A DNA stretch of 64,000 bases from Bacteroidales bacterium Phil6 (lineage in GTDB: Bacteria; Bacteroidota; Bacteroidia; Bacteroidales; F082), in assembly GCA_002633315.1 (NCBI GenBank), contig NWBN01000027.1, forward strand, positions 93,481 to 157,480. Direction: 5' to 3'. Numbering within the stretch: the first letter of the stretch is position 1; each line of letters opens with the position of its first letter. This document shows, in pieces, positions 45,231 to 56,143 of the stretch. The translations under genes were made by a program, and so were the position numbers. The notes beneath the pieces were generated by a model. That model was given only the letters and a program-made list of their open reading frames with translations. It ran no database searches and had not been told where the DNA came from.

Positions 45231-45997
45231 TTTCTCAATTTTGCTATTATCAAGTCGGCTACTTTTTTGCCTGACATCAGCATTCCACCGAAGATAGGTC
45301 CCATACGTGGAGTTCCGCTTACTGCCGAGGCAGCCATACCGCATACATACAGTCCAGGGTAGATCTCCTTGGTGCCGTTCACCACCTCTGCCTCACCGGC
45401 TTCAACGTCTAAAGAACGTTCTCCAATGACATCGCCTGTCTCGGTAGCTAAACGTATTCCGTTCTTTCTGGCAACCGTCTTGCACATCTCGCTGTCATGT
45501 CCGGTACCGTCGATTACACATTTAGCCATGATGTTGAGTGGGTCCACATGCATGCCTTCACGAAGCACCGGAGTCCAGTTTACCACCACACCGCTCACCA
45601 CATTGTTTTTAAATACTACATCCTCAACAGAATAACAGTTGAATATTGTAGCTCCGGCATGTACCGCCTTGTAAAGAAGAGCGGAAGTACTCTCTACGGA
45701 ATCCATCACATAGAGGTCTTCATAAGGCTTGAAGTTGATATCGAATTCTTTAACTATTTCGAGAGCTTCTTTTTGCACTACTATCTGGTTGAACATCATG
45801 GCGCCGCCCCACATGCCGCCGCCGGGAGACAATTTACGGTCAAACTGCGCTACTTTGAGACCTGCTTTTGCCAAATAATAAGCTGCTACTATGCCTGAAG
45901 GCCCGCCACCAACTATGGCGACATCGAGGTCTAAGTTGTTTTCCAACTTGTTGAAATAGGTGTTTATGATACCTTGTGATACTTTTTTCTCAATCAT
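45227..45997 (-). CDS. thi4: Thi4-type thiazole synthase, His-containing (catalytic) form
   Basis: A 256-residue flavin-fold protein. It has the dinucleotide-binding VAIVGGGPSGIVAAYYLAKAG at residues 27-47, FDRKLSPGGGMWGG near 52, and the C-terminal GMAASAVSGTPRMGPIFGGM. It matches Thi4, which makes the thiamine thiazole from NAD, glycine and sulfide. In yeast Thi4 the sulfur comes from Cys205 in CCMDP and the enzyme is used once; here the aligned residue is His150 in GMHVDP, as in archaeal and anaerobe enzymes that use free sulfide for many turnovers. ThiG, ThiH, ThiS and ThiF genes are absent from the operon, so Thi4 is probably the thiazole source. The gene lies 20 bp after thiC. Confidence 0.9.
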   Translation of the reverse strand: MIEKKVSQGIINTYFNKLENNLDLDVAIVGGGPSGIVAAYYLAKAGLKVAQFDRKLSPGGGMWGGAMMFNQIVVQKEALEIVKEFDINFKPYEDLYVMDSVESTSALLYKAVHAGATIFNCYSVEDVVFKNNVVSGVVVNWTPVLREGMHVDPLNIMAKCVIDGTGHDSEMCKTVARKNGIRLATETGDVIGERSLDVEAGEAEVVNGTKEIYPGLYVCGMAASAVSGTPRMGPIFGGMLMSGKKVADLIIAKLRK

Positions 45998-46017
45998 TGT
46001 ACTTATGTTTTATGTTC

Positions 46018-48351
<2,334 letters not shown>

Positions 48352-48359
<8 letters not shown>

Positions 48360-49209
48360 AATCTTTGATAATAAGTGGTTCCGGATCGAAAAAATGATTC
48401 AATGGACCTGTTCCTTTTCCTGTTTCTACTTCAGCTCCGGCTTTTATGGCTTCAGTGATATAATACTTTGCCTTTTCTATTGCATGACAAATATCACAAC
48501 CTCTTGCTAAAAACGATGCAATGGCTGTTGACAGTGTGCATCCGGTACCATGAGTGTTATTGCTGTTGACAGATGAAGAAGTGTATGAATCTGTTACAAT
48601 GCCGTTTTCTGTCTTTCTGAATAAAATATCAGTCTTATCCTTATCTGTAGAATGTCCTCCTTTTATCAAGACAGCCTTGACACCATATTGCAATAATGTT
48701 ATGGCTGCACCGGATAAATCATTGTTATCGGTAAGTCTTTTAGCTTCAGGAATATTGGGAGTCAATAAGTCTGTTACAGGCAACATGTCATTTATTAATA
48801 GTGCCATAGCATTATCCGACATCAGTTGTTTGCCACTGCTCGACATAATGACAGGGTCAACTATAAGAAATGAAGGTTTATATTGTCGCAAAGCTGTTGA
48901 AATGGCTTTAAGAGTAAGAACGTCATTTACCATGCCAACTTTGACGACACTCGGTCTTATATCGGACATTACAGCAACAATCTGGTCATAAACCACTTGA
49001 GGCGGAACAGGATGTACATATTGTACTCCTACAGTGTTTTGTATAGTAAGTGCTGTAATGACAGCTGTACCATATACACCAAGAGCAGAAAAGGTCTTGA
49101 TATCTGCCTGTATCCCGGCACCGCCTGAAGGGTCGGACCCTGCAATAGACAAACCTACTGCATAATGTTTCTTTCTGACAATAGTGTTACAACAATCTTC
49201 TTGATTCAT
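48352..49209 (-). CDS. thiD: Hydroxymethylpyrimidine/phosphomethylpyrimidine kinase
   Basis: A 285-residue kinase of the ribokinase fold. [20 protein letters not shown] near residue 20 is the HMP-binding start. [26 protein letters not shown] and [15 protein letters not shown] follow. The C-terminal [18 protein letters not shown] near residue 240 holds the catalytic anion hole and base. ThiD phosphorylates HMP phosphate to the pyrophosphate. It is the first gene of the operon, preceded by a TPP riboswitch and a short hairpin that covers its AGAGG ribosome-binding sequence. It overlaps thiE by 8 bp. Confidence 0.95.
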
Positions 49210-49212
49210 ATT

Positions 49213-49236
49213 CCTCTTTTATATTCTCAAAAGAGG
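49213..49236 (-). promoter_or_regulatory. Expression-platform hairpin sequestering the thiD ribosome-binding site
   Basis: In the mRNA, CCUCUUUU pairs perfectly with AAAAGAGG around an 8-nt loop. The right arm contains AGAGG 3 nt before the thiD AUG, so the hairpin would hide the ribosome-binding site. The upstream CCACCUCUUUUGAG can instead pair with CUCAAAAGGUGG at the start of the TPP aptamer. Confidence 0.65.
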
Positions 49237-49265
49237 TGGCACGAAACCTGCCATAGAGTAGCGCA

Positions 49266-49354
49266 TCAAAAATCCCAGCGTCAGCATTATCTGTACTGGT
49301 TCAATGTGTATGATCTCAGACACGGCAAATTAATTACCGGACACCACCTTTTGA
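49266..49354 (-). promoter_or_regulatory. TPP riboswitch (THI element)
   Basis: The mRNA contains the conserved thiamine pyrophosphate aptamer parts in order: GGUGUCC, CUGAGA, UGAACC, and GAUAAUGCUGACGCUGGGA. P1 closes with UCAAAA (49349-49354) against UUUUUGA (49266-49272). It lies between the operon promoter and thiD. High TPP should stabilise P1 and let the downstream hairpin hide the thiD start, shutting off the whole operon. Confidence 0.92.
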
Positions 49355-49362
49355 GTACGTGG

Positions 49363-49370
49363 CAAAGATA
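49363..49370 (-). promoter_or_regulatory. Promoter of the thiamine operon
   Basis: The minus strand reads TATCTTTG, an exact TAnnTTTG box, with a TTTG at 49391-49394 at 20-bp spacing as the -33 element. Transcription would begin close to 49357, right at the 5' side of the TPP aptamer. Confidence 0.68.
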
Positions 49371-49559
49371 GTTCAATTTGTAACACAATCCAAATATTTT
49401 GACTCTTTTGTTTGAAAATACAAACTTTTTTAATGATGTAAATAATTATCTTTCGAAATGACTGATAAAAATCATTAATGTCGTTGATGCAAATTATTTA
49501 TCTTTTTGATTTTAAAATATAATACAAATTTAAAAACAATTGCATTTTGTCCATATAAC

Positions 49560-49606
49560 AAAAAATCCTTATAAACAATATTGATAAACAAATGTTTACA
49601 AGGATT
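49560..49606 (-). terminator. tRNA-Arg terminator
   Basis: On the minus strand AATCCTT then TGTAAACA-like sequence pairs with TGTTTA then AAGGATT (about 13 bp with one mismatch), followed by TTTTTT. It starts 5 bp past the tRNA 3' end. Confidence 0.65.
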
Positions 49607-49611
49607 ATTCG

Positions 49612-49683
49612 TACCCCCGCTGGGAATCGAACCCAAATTTAAAGTTTAGGAAACTTTCGTTCTATCCGTTGAACTACAGGGGC
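49612..49683 (-). tRNA. tRNA-Arg (anticodon CCU)
   Basis: The minus strand folds into a complete cloverleaf of 72 nt. The acceptor stem is GCCCCTG with CGGGGGT, the D arm contains AGTTCAACGGATAGAAC, the anticodon stem AAAGT/ACTTT encloses the loop TTCCTAA with anticodon CCT (reads AGG), and the T arm has GGGTTCGATTCCC. The discriminator base is A and CCA is not encoded. A terminator hairpin follows. Confidence 0.95.
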
Positions 49684-49783
49684 GCATCTTCACTCTGCAA
49701 AGATATGACTTTTTTGATTCTCTCAGTCATTTGTCTGCATTTAATTTTTTAGGATTATTTGAACAATAATTTAATTAAATATG

Positions 49784-49791
49784 TACCTTTG
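49784..49791 (+). promoter_or_regulatory. panC operon promoter -7 box
   Basis: TACCTTTG matches TAnnTTTG and a TTTG at 49758-49761 lies 22 bp upstream. The panC ATG is 46 bp downstream. Confidence 0.62.
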
Positions 49792-49837
49792 TGCCGATTT
49801 TTTTGCTTAAAGCAAAAATATAACAAAGAAAGTAGTT

Positions 49838-50683
49838 ATGATACAGGTCTTTAATTATATTACTGATATTCAAAAGTTTCTGAAGTCAGAGCGCGAAAAG
49901 GGACATTCTGTAGGTCTTGTCCCCACAATGGGTGCCTTACACGAAGGTCATCTCTCGTTGGTTCGCCGTGCCGAGAAAGAAAATGACATTGTCGTTGCAA
50001 GTGTATTCGTTAATCCGGTACAGTTCAACAACTCCACTGATTTCGAGAAATATCCTCGTACTCCTGAAAGAGATATAGAGATGCTTCAAAATGCCGGCTG
50101 CGATGCTGTGTTTGTTCCTTCTGAAAAAGAGATGTACCCTGTTCCTGTCACTGATAAATATGACTTTGGCGATTTGGAAAGAGTGATGGAAGGAGTGTGC
50201 CGTCCCGGTCATTTTAACGGAGTTGCAATAGTGGTGCGCAAACTGTTCGAGATAGTGATGCCCGACAGAGCCTACTTCGGCGAGAAAGACTTCCAGCAAC
50301 AGGCTATCATTCGCAAACTCGTCGCCGATCTCTCTTTAAACCTCACTATAGTACCATGCGACATAGTACGTGAGAAAGACGGTCTTGCCATGAGTTCCCG
50401 CAATATGCGCCTGACTCCTGAGGAACGTGCTGTCGCCCCTATGATATATAAGGTCCTTAGCGAAGTGGCGGCACTGAAAGACTCTTTGTCTCCTGACGAG
50501 ATGAAAAAATTAGCCCTTGAGAAATATGCAGATATTAAAGATTTTGACGTTGAATATGTGGAAATTACCGATGAAACGAATCTAAAATCCATAAAATCAT
50601 GGGATAATTGCAAAAATGCTCGTATCTTTGTAGCTCTGCAATTGGGGCAGGTTCGTTTAATCGATAACCTCAGAATATTTTGA
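49838..50683 (+). CDS. panC: Pantothenate synthetase
   Basis: A 281-residue PanC. It has GLVPTMGALHEGHLSLVRRA near residue 26 with the HxGH ATP site, ASVFVNPVQFNNSTDFEKYPRT near 54, RPGHFNGVAIVVRKLFEIV near 123, FGEKDFQQ near 146, and the KMSKS-like AMSSRNMRL near 187. The enzyme condenses pantoate and beta-alanine using ATP to make pantothenate, the precursor of coenzyme A. panD, which supplies beta-alanine, follows after 3 bp. The protein is complete and of standard length. Confidence 0.97.
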   Translation: MIQVFNYITDIQKFLKSEREKGHSVGLVPTMGALHEGHLSLVRRAEKENDIVVASVFVNPVQFNNSTDFEKYPRTPERDIEMLQNAGCDAVFVPSEKEMYPVPVTDKYDFGDLERVMEGVCRPGHFNGVAIVVRKLFEIVMPDRAYFGEKDFQQQAIIRKLVADLSLNLTIVPCDIVREKDGLAMSSRNMRLTPEERAVAPMIYKVLSEVAALKDSLSPDEMKKLALEKYADIKDFDVEYVEITDETNLKSIKSWDNCKNARIFVALQLGQVRLIDNLRIF

Positions 50684-50686
50684 ATT

Positions 50687-51031
50687 ATGAATATTGAAGT
50701 CCTGAAATCTAAAATTCATCGTGCTACGGTAACACAGGCAGATTTGAATTACATTGGTAGCATCACTATAGATGAAGACCTTATGGATGCTGTCAATATA
50801 ATTGAAAACGAACGCGTTGACATTTATAACATCACTAACGGCGAACGCTTGAGCACCTATGTCATTAAAGGCAAAAGAGGTTCGGGAGTCATCGGTATCA
50901 ATGGTGCTGCTGCACATAAAGTGAATGTCGGTGACCTTGTGATAATAGCTTCTTACTGTTCCATGGATTTCGAAGAGGCAAAACATCATAAACCTTCTAT
51001 TATCTTTCCTGATTCTAACAATAAACTATAG
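50687..51031 (+). CDS. panD: Aspartate 1-decarboxylase
   Basis: A 114-residue pyruvoyl enzyme precursor. The self-cleavage site is Gly24-Ser25 (NYIGSITID), where Ser25 becomes the pyruvoyl group. [19 protein letters not shown] and [19 protein letters not shown] are typical family blocks. It decarboxylates aspartate to beta-alanine for panC. It lies 3 bp after panC and 8 bp before the next gene. In other bacteria maturation may need PanM or PanZ; none is seen here. Confidence 0.96.
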   Translation: MNIEVLKSKIHRATVTQADLNYIGSITIDEDLMDAVNIIENERVDIYNITNGERLSTYVIKGKRGSGVIGINGAAAHKVNVGDLVIIASYCSMDFEEAKHHKPSIIFPDSNNKL

Positions 51032-51039
51032 GAATATCG

Positions 51040-52056
51040 ATGAAAAAAACTCCTAAGGTGTTGACATATATTGTGTTCCTCGTCTTGGGGGTACTTCTGT
51101 TATATCTTTGTTTTCGTAATATAGATTTGTCTCTTCTTTGGGAAGACATTAAAAAATCACATTATTCATGGATGTTCCTTAGTTTGGCATGCCTTGCCAT
51201 ATCACTGTTCTTCAGAGCTTTACGATGGAACTTGATGATAAATGCTCTTGACTACAAAACACGTGCTTCTACTACTTTCGGCGCTGTGTTGATAGCTTAT
51301 CTCGCCAATAACGTGTTTCCTCGTTTGGGTGAAGTCGTCAGATGCGGTGTCTTGTCAAAACGTGAGAATATCCCTTTCGATAAGTCTTTCGGCACTGTGG
51401 TGTCTGAACGTATTGTCGATATGTTGGTACTTCTTGTATTGGCTTTGTTGGTAATAGTGTTTCAATGGCAGTTGTTGGGAGACCTTATCACTTCATGGCT
51501 TATACCTTTTTTCAATATGCTTACAAACAATATTTTAACAGTAGTGATCGTATTGTTGGTTCTTGCTGTCATTGTGACTTTTATTTATTTCAAAAAAGAT
51601 AAAGTCAAAATGCCAAAGAAAAAATTGGCATCTAAAATATCAGGAATATGGCATGGTTTTGTCGATGGTATCAAGTCTGTCTTTACCATGCAACATAAAT
51701 GGTTGTTTGTTCTTTATACTGTTTTGATTTGGGGTTTTTATGTCATTATGACATGGTTGCCATTTTACATGTTCAATGAGACATCGAGTCTTGGCATTGT
51801 GGAAGCTGTCACCTTGCTTGGTCTTGCCACTCTTGGTTTTGTAGCACCGGTACCGGGCGGCATCGGCACCTATCATTATATTGGTATTCTGCTTCTCAAC
51901 GGCTTTTACGGTATCTCTAAACAGAATGCCGCCTCTTTTGTGGCAATAAATCATGCCTCTCAACTGTTGTTTTATATAGTAGCCGGAGGACTGTCATATA
52001 TATTGCTGATTTTCATTGATAGAAGAAAACCCGTCAATAATGCCGATGATGAATAA
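51040..52056 (+). CDS. Flippase-like (LPG synthase TM-domain, UPF0104) membrane protein
   Basis: A 338-residue polytopic membrane protein with about eight hydrophobic segments, from [19 protein letters not shown] to [18 protein letters not shown]. The [13 protein letters not shown] and [26 protein letters not shown] blocks near residues 60-110 and the [18 protein letters not shown] block near 270 are hallmarks of the lysylphosphatidylglycerol-synthase-type TM family. The soluble aminoacyl transferase domain of MprF is absent, so it is not expected to be a full lysyl-PG synthase; a lipid or glycolipid flippase role is more likely. It follows panD by 8 bp and overlaps the next gene by 11 bp. 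Confidence 0.85.
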   Translation: MKKTPKVLTYIVFLVLGVLLLYLCFRNIDLSLLWEDIKKSHYSWMFLSLACLAISLFFRALRWNLMINALDYKTRASTTFGAVLIAYLANNVFPRLGEVVRCGVLSKRENIPFDKSFGTVVSERIVDMLVLLVLALLVIVFQWQLLGDLITSWLIPFFNMLTNNILTVVIVLLVLAVIVTFIYFKKDKVKMPKKKLASKISGIWHGFVDGIKSVFTMQHKWLFVLYTVLIWGFYVIMTWLPFYMFNETSSLGIVEAVTLLGLATLGFVAPVPGGIGTYHYIGILLLNGFYGISKQNAASFVAINHASQLLFYIVAGGLSYILLIFIDRRKPVNNADDE

Positions 52057-52546
52057 TTTAGAACGCATATCAAAAAAAATACTTGACAATGAAAGTCTCG
52101 ATGTCTGGCTACGACAGTGTCGTGAACATGGAGACAAAATAGTGTTTTCCAATGGCTGTTTCGATATTTTACATCGAGGTCATGTAGAATATCTTTCCAA
52201 AGCTGCTGATTTGGGTGATGTTTTGATAATTGGTCTTAATACTGACGCATCGGTACGCCGTCTCAAAGGTGAATCACGTCCTGTCAACGGACAGGAATCC
52301 AGGGCACTTTTGCTCGCTGCTCTTTCTTTTGTGGATGCCGTCGTATTTTTTGACGAGGATACTCCGTATAATCTTATTAATAAGGTGCAACCAGATGTCT
52401 TGGTGAAAGGTAAAGATTATAAACCGGAAGATGTAGTGGGTTATGATATTGTCACCTCCAAAGGCGGTAAAGTCATAACCATAGACCTTGTCGATGGATT
52501 TTCCACTACTAATATTATCAATAAAATCAATGGCTTAAAAGACTAA
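52046..52546 (+). CDS. rfaE2: RfaE2-type heptose-1-phosphate adenylyltransferase
   Basis: A 166-residue nucleotidyltransferase. It has [21 protein letters not shown] near residue 33 with the HxGH motif, [12 protein letters not shown] near 65, DEDTPYNLI and [15 protein letters not shown] near 118, and the end [11 protein letters not shown]. This is the stand-alone C-terminal half of HldE (RfaE domain II), which activates D-glycero-D-manno-heptose 1-phosphate as the ADP sugar for lipopolysaccharide. The ATG at 52046 is chosen because it overlaps the end of the upstream gene; ATG codons at 52040 and 52049 are alternatives. The kinase half is not in the window. Confidence 0.88.
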   Translation: MMNNLERISKKILDNESLDVWLRQCREHGDKIVFSNGCFDILHRGHVEYLSKAADLGDVLIIGLNTDASVRRLKGESRPVNGQESRALLLAALSFVDAVVFFDEDTPYNLINKVQPDVLVKGKDYKPEDVVGYDIVTSKGGKVITIDLVDGFSTTNIINKINGLKD

Positions 52547-52962
52547 AATATTGCAATGTCGTGAATTGTGTATTTTTACGGTCTGTTCTTAATATCCAAT
52601 TATCGTTTTTATCTTAAATTTAGCATTGAGGCTACCATTGACTATAGACAAAATCAGTAAGAATCATCATAACTGCCATGCCATATTCCAACAGTATAAT
52701 TTCGATAGTCTTAATAAAAACCATTACTGTCAACAAAAATCTTCAAATTCATTTATAATGTCTTGAAAATCAAATTATTTCTCAAATCCTGCAAACAGCT
52801 AATACAATAGTCCATTATATTGATAATCAATTGATTTATAATAATTTGTCGGATTCCGATGAAATTCAATATGTTTTTACACAACGAATAAAATCAAAAA
52901 GATTCTAAATGCAAAACTTTGTTTATTATTTTTACAGATTGATAATATCCAATATCTTAATG
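52547..52962. other. Spacer between convergent rfaE2 and MoxR genes
   Basis: No gene or convincing terminator is seen. The segment at 52819-52883 is a copy of the repeat found at 5936-5999. Confidence 0.55.
52819..52883 (+). repeat. Interspersed repeat segment, second copy
   Basis: ATTGATAATCAATTG, then TTTGTCGGATT, then AATATGTTTTTACACAACG follow the same order as at 5936-5999. The GTAGAGACG palindrome is not present after it; ACACAACGAAT stands in its place. Confidence 0.5.
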
Positions 52963-53925
52963 TTATTCCATCAAACCATTGATAATATCTTCTACTGTGA
53001 CACCTTCAGCTTCAGCGGAGTAATTACGTACCACACGGTGACGTAAAATAGGTATTGCAATTTCCATGACATCTTCGATATCGGGAGAGTATTTGCCTTT
53101 CAGCAAGGCATTACCTTTAGCTCCAATGATAAGATACTGTGATGCACGCGGACCGGCGCCCCAACTGAGATATTTATTACTCATCTCATGTGCAGTAGCA
53201 GTATGCGGTCTTGTACGAGACACCAAACGCACAGCATATTCATATACGTTATCCGCCACTGGAACGCGACGCACTAACTGTTGAAAATATACTATCTCTT
53301 CGGCATTCATCACCGGTGACACCTGACCAAGCATGGCACCGGTCGTATTTTTCACTACATCTATTTCTTCTTCGTATGCAGGATAATCCAACATGATATT
53401 AAACATAAAACGGTCTAACTGAGCTTCCGGCAACGGATATGTGCCTTCCTGTTCAATAGGATTTTGTGTTGCCAGGACAAAGAAAGGCTCTTGCAATCTA
53501 TAACTCTTACCGGATACCGTGACATTTTTCTCCTGCATTGCCTCGAGAAGGGCAGCTTGTGTCTTTGGCGGTGTTCTGTTAATCTCATCGGCAAGCACTA
53601 TGTTAGCAAATACAGGACCCTTTACAAATTTAAACTGTCGTGTCTCATCAAGTATCTCTGTTCCAATAATATCTGAAGGCATGAGGTCGGGAGTAAACTG
53701 TATTCTGTTGAACTTAAGACCCAAAGCCTGTCCTATGGTGTTGACCAACAATGTCTTGGCAAGTCCAGGCACTCCAACAAGCAACACATGTCCCTGACAG
53801 AATATCGACAATATGGTTTTGTGTATCACATCATGTTGTCCGACTATTACCTTGGAAATCTCCTTTTTTAAATCATCATATTTCTTAACAAGTGCCTTGG
53901 CACCTTCCACATCAGACTGGTACAT
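52963..53925 (-). CDS. MoxR-family AAA+ ATPase
   Basis: A 320-residue AAA+ protein. Walker A GVPGLAKT is at 51-58, Walker B and the following region VLADEINRTPPKTQAALLEAM near 111, sensor ATQNPIEQEGTYPLPEAQLDRF near 151, and the arginine region near 230-270 (SRTRPH, SWGAGPRASQYLI). MoxR ATPases act as chaperones for maturation of other proteins, usually with a DUF58 and von Willebrand A partner encoded next to them. Those partners are absent here; the gene is last in an operon with three SurA-like periplasmic proteins and guaB. It lies 10 bp after the 53936-55285 gene. Confidence 0.92.
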   Translation of the reverse strand: MYQSDVEGAKALVKKYDDLKKEISKVIVGQHDVIHKTILSIFCQGHVLLVGVPGLAKTLLVNTIGQALGLKFNRIQFTPDLMPSDIIGTEILDETRQFKFVKGPVFANIVLADEINRTPPKTQAALLEAMQEKNVTVSGKSYRLQEPFFVLATQNPIEQEGTYPLPEAQLDRFMFNIMLDYPAYEEEIDVVKNTTGAMLGQVSPVMNAEEIVYFQQLVRRVPVADNVYEYAVRLVSRTRPHTATAHEMSNKYLSWGAGPRASQYLIIGAKGNALLKGKYSPDIEDVMEIAIPILRHRVVRNYSAEAEGVTVEDIINGLME

Positions 53926-53935
53926 AATTATTTTG

Positions 53936-55285
53936 TTATTGTATTAACCATTCGAATCTAAAATCGCAATCTCTATAATCCTCAGCTATACGGACGTATG
54001 CTTTTTTCGATTTGGATTTTATCCATTTGTTTATTGCCTCTTCGCGTTTTTGTTGCATAGTCCAATTTTGTATCAGAGAATAATCATCTTTCAAGTTAGC
54101 TTTATGAGGCGTAGTCTTGCGTTTAAGCATCAAAAGACGATAAGCGTCTTTATCTTTTGAGTCTTTCATAGGTACCGGGTTGCTTATCTCCCCAACTTTC
54201 ATATTATTGATGACGTATGATACCTGTTGGTCTAATTCATCAGCTGCGAACAAGGTGCTGCCGGTGATAGGATTTACCAAAATACCGCCATTGATTCTGT
54301 CTCCTTCATCGCTAAACAATGTCACTGCTTCATCGAATGTCATACTGTCATTCTTAATAAGCGTTGCTATGGAGTCCAATTCATCGTATGCTTCCTGCAG
54401 TGCATAAGGAGACACTTTGACGGTCAATAAGATATGACGTACATTGATATAATCGCCACGACGTTCTATCATTTGAATAATATGGAATCCATATTCTGTT
54501 TCAATAACTTCCGATATCTCTCCGTCTCTAAGGGCAAATGCGGCAGCTTCGAATTCAGGTGCGAACTCTCCTCTGCCATGGAATCCTAATTCTCCTCCTT
54601 TTTTGGCAGAGCCTGGATCTTCGGAATACAACAAAGCCATAGTAGAAAATCTCTCACCGTCGAGAATACGTTTACGCAACTGATACAAACGGTCTTTGAC
54701 AGCAAGTTTCTCATCAAGAGTGATAGGCGGTTTTTTCACTAATTGAGCTATCTCGTATTCTGCATTTATCATAGGTATGCTGTCGGCCGGGATACTACGA
54801 TAAAATTCCTTCACCTCGGCAGGTGTCACAAAGACATTGGATACTATGGTCTGCTGAACCTGTTGTACAAGAAACTGATCTCTTATTATTGTTGTAAGTT
54901 CCTCACGTATCTCAGCCATTGTCTTGTTATAATAATTCTCCAACTTCTCCTGAGAGCCAAGTTGATTAATAAAATAACGAAGACGACTTTCCACCTCGCT
55001 GTTGACCTGTTCATCAGTAATAGTGATACTGTCCATCTCTGCCTGATTAAGCATAAGTTTTTGAAAAAGAAGATCTTCCAATATCTCACATCTGATACTT
55101 TTAGCAGTACCTTTTATACCGCCCTGTAATCTGTACTGCATATATTGTGCATCTATGTCAGATTGTAATATCACATTTTTACCAACTACAGCAACGACTT
55201 TATCAATAACTTTCGCCTCTTGCGGATATGCCGTCTCAAATCCGACAAACAACAGCAACAATGTTATATAACTTTTTATCTTCAT
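53936..55285 (-). CDS. SurA-like periplasmic peptidyl-prolyl isomerase
   Basis: A 449-residue exported protein with a signal peptide (IKSYITLLLLFVGFETAYPQ). Residues 25-160 form a SurA-like N-terminal helical domain (VIDKVVAVVGKNVILQSDID). The first parvulin domain is near 175-275 (YSEDPGSAKKGGELGFHGRGEF, ETEYGFHIIQMIERRG). A second, more diverged parvulin-like region follows near 280-390 (VRHILLTVKVSPYALQEAYDE). SurA chaperones outer-membrane proteins through the periplasm. It lies 2 bp after the lipoprotein gene upstream and 10 bp before the MoxR gene. It is the closest to classic SurA of the three related genes here. Confidence 0.88.
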   Translation of the reverse strand: MKIKSYITLLLLFVGFETAYPQEAKVIDKVVAVVGKNVILQSDIDAQYMQYRLQGGIKGTAKSIRCEILEDLLFQKLMLNQAEMDSITITDEQVNSEVESRLRYFINQLGSQEKLENYYNKTMAEIREELTTIIRDQFLVQQVQQTIVSNVFVTPAEVKEFYRSIPADSIPMINAEYEIAQLVKKPPITLDEKLAVKDRLYQLRKRILDGERFSTMALLYSEDPGSAKKGGELGFHGRGEFAPEFEAAAFALRDGEISEVIETEYGFHIIQMIERRGDYINVRHILLTVKVSPYALQEAYDELDSIATLIKNDSMTFDEAVTLFSDEGDRINGGILVNPITGSTLFAADELDQQVSYVINNMKVGEISNPVPMKDSKDKDAYRLLMLKRKTTPHKANLKDDYSLIQNWTMQQKREEAINKWIKSKSKKAYVRIAEDYRDCDFRFEWLIQ

Positions 55286-55287
55286 AA

Positions 55288-56136
55288 TTAATATATTTCA
55301 AAAATACGATTTTTCATCGCATCATCATACAGGTCATTATGCAATTTCTCTAAAAACTCTTTTTTTCTTGCATTAAGTATAATATAGCTGATACCTTTTT
55401 TCTCGAACTCCAATGGCGAAAAATCACCTATCACTCTAACTTCGCATATACGTAACATGGAAGTTCTGTCTCTATTCTCTCTCATTACAAAATTGTTGTT
55501 TTTTAGAAATGACAACTCGTCATTGACGTCTAAATTATAACTTGCCACCACATCATCGAAACGTCTCCATGAATCCAAATTACTTTCATAGACATCAGAA
55601 TAACGCAATGCCAGATTATTGATAGAATCAAACATAACAGTATCAGGATTGCTCAACAGGTTATAAAACGTCCATTTCCATTTGTTGTTTTTTGGGAACT
55701 CCAAAAAGATAACCTTGACAATGTTATGGTCCAATCTGAAATTAGAAACATTTTCATTATAATAACTTTCTATCTCATCATCAGATATCACCGTATCGAG
55801 GTTATCGCGCAACATCTCCGTCTCGTAGGTATATACCACAAGGGAATTACGATAATCTTCGATTTGCTTTGAGAAGTCGAGTTTTTCCTTCTCGAGAGTT
55901 GTTTCCGCCTTACGTATCAGTAATTCACGACGTATCCATGCATCAATAAATGCTTTGACTCGCACAATACTGTCATTAGTAGTAATACCTTCATACATAA
56001 TACTTTCAAGATCCGACTTGTACAACACTTTGCCATAAACAGAGGCAACGACCGCATCAGATCTTTCCACCTTGTTATCACCACAAGATGTTAAAAACAA
56101 GACAAAAACAAGTCCTATCAGAAAACACTTTCTCAC
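55288..56136 (-). CDS. SurA-N-like lipoprotein without isomerase domain
   Basis: A 282-residue lipoprotein. The signal MRKCFLIGLVFVLFLTSCGDN has a lipobox ending at Cys18. The mature part starts VVASVYGKVLYKSDLESIM, like the N-terminal domain of SurA/PrsA chaperones, and continues in long helices (RKAETTLEKEKLDFSKQIEDYR). No complete parvulin motif is found, so it may be a chaperone alone. It is placed between two parvulin-bearing genes, 7 bp after one and 2 bp before the other, which suggests joint work on outer-membrane or secreted proteins. The exact function is not known. Confidence 0.76.
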   Translation of the reverse strand: MRKCFLIGLVFVLFLTSCGDNKVERSDAVVASVYGKVLYKSDLESIMYEGITTNDSIVRVKAFIDAWIRRELLIRKAETTLEKEKLDFSKQIEDYRNSLVVYTYETEMLRDNLDTVISDDEIESYYNENVSNFRLDHNIVKVIFLEFPKNNKWKWTFYNLLSNPDTVMFDSINNLALRYSDVYESNLDSWRRFDDVVASYNLDVNDELSFLKNNNFVMRENRDRTSMLRICEVRVIGDFSPLEFEKKGISYIILNARKKEFLEKLHNDLYDDAMKNRIFEIY

Positions 56137-56143
56137 AATAATA

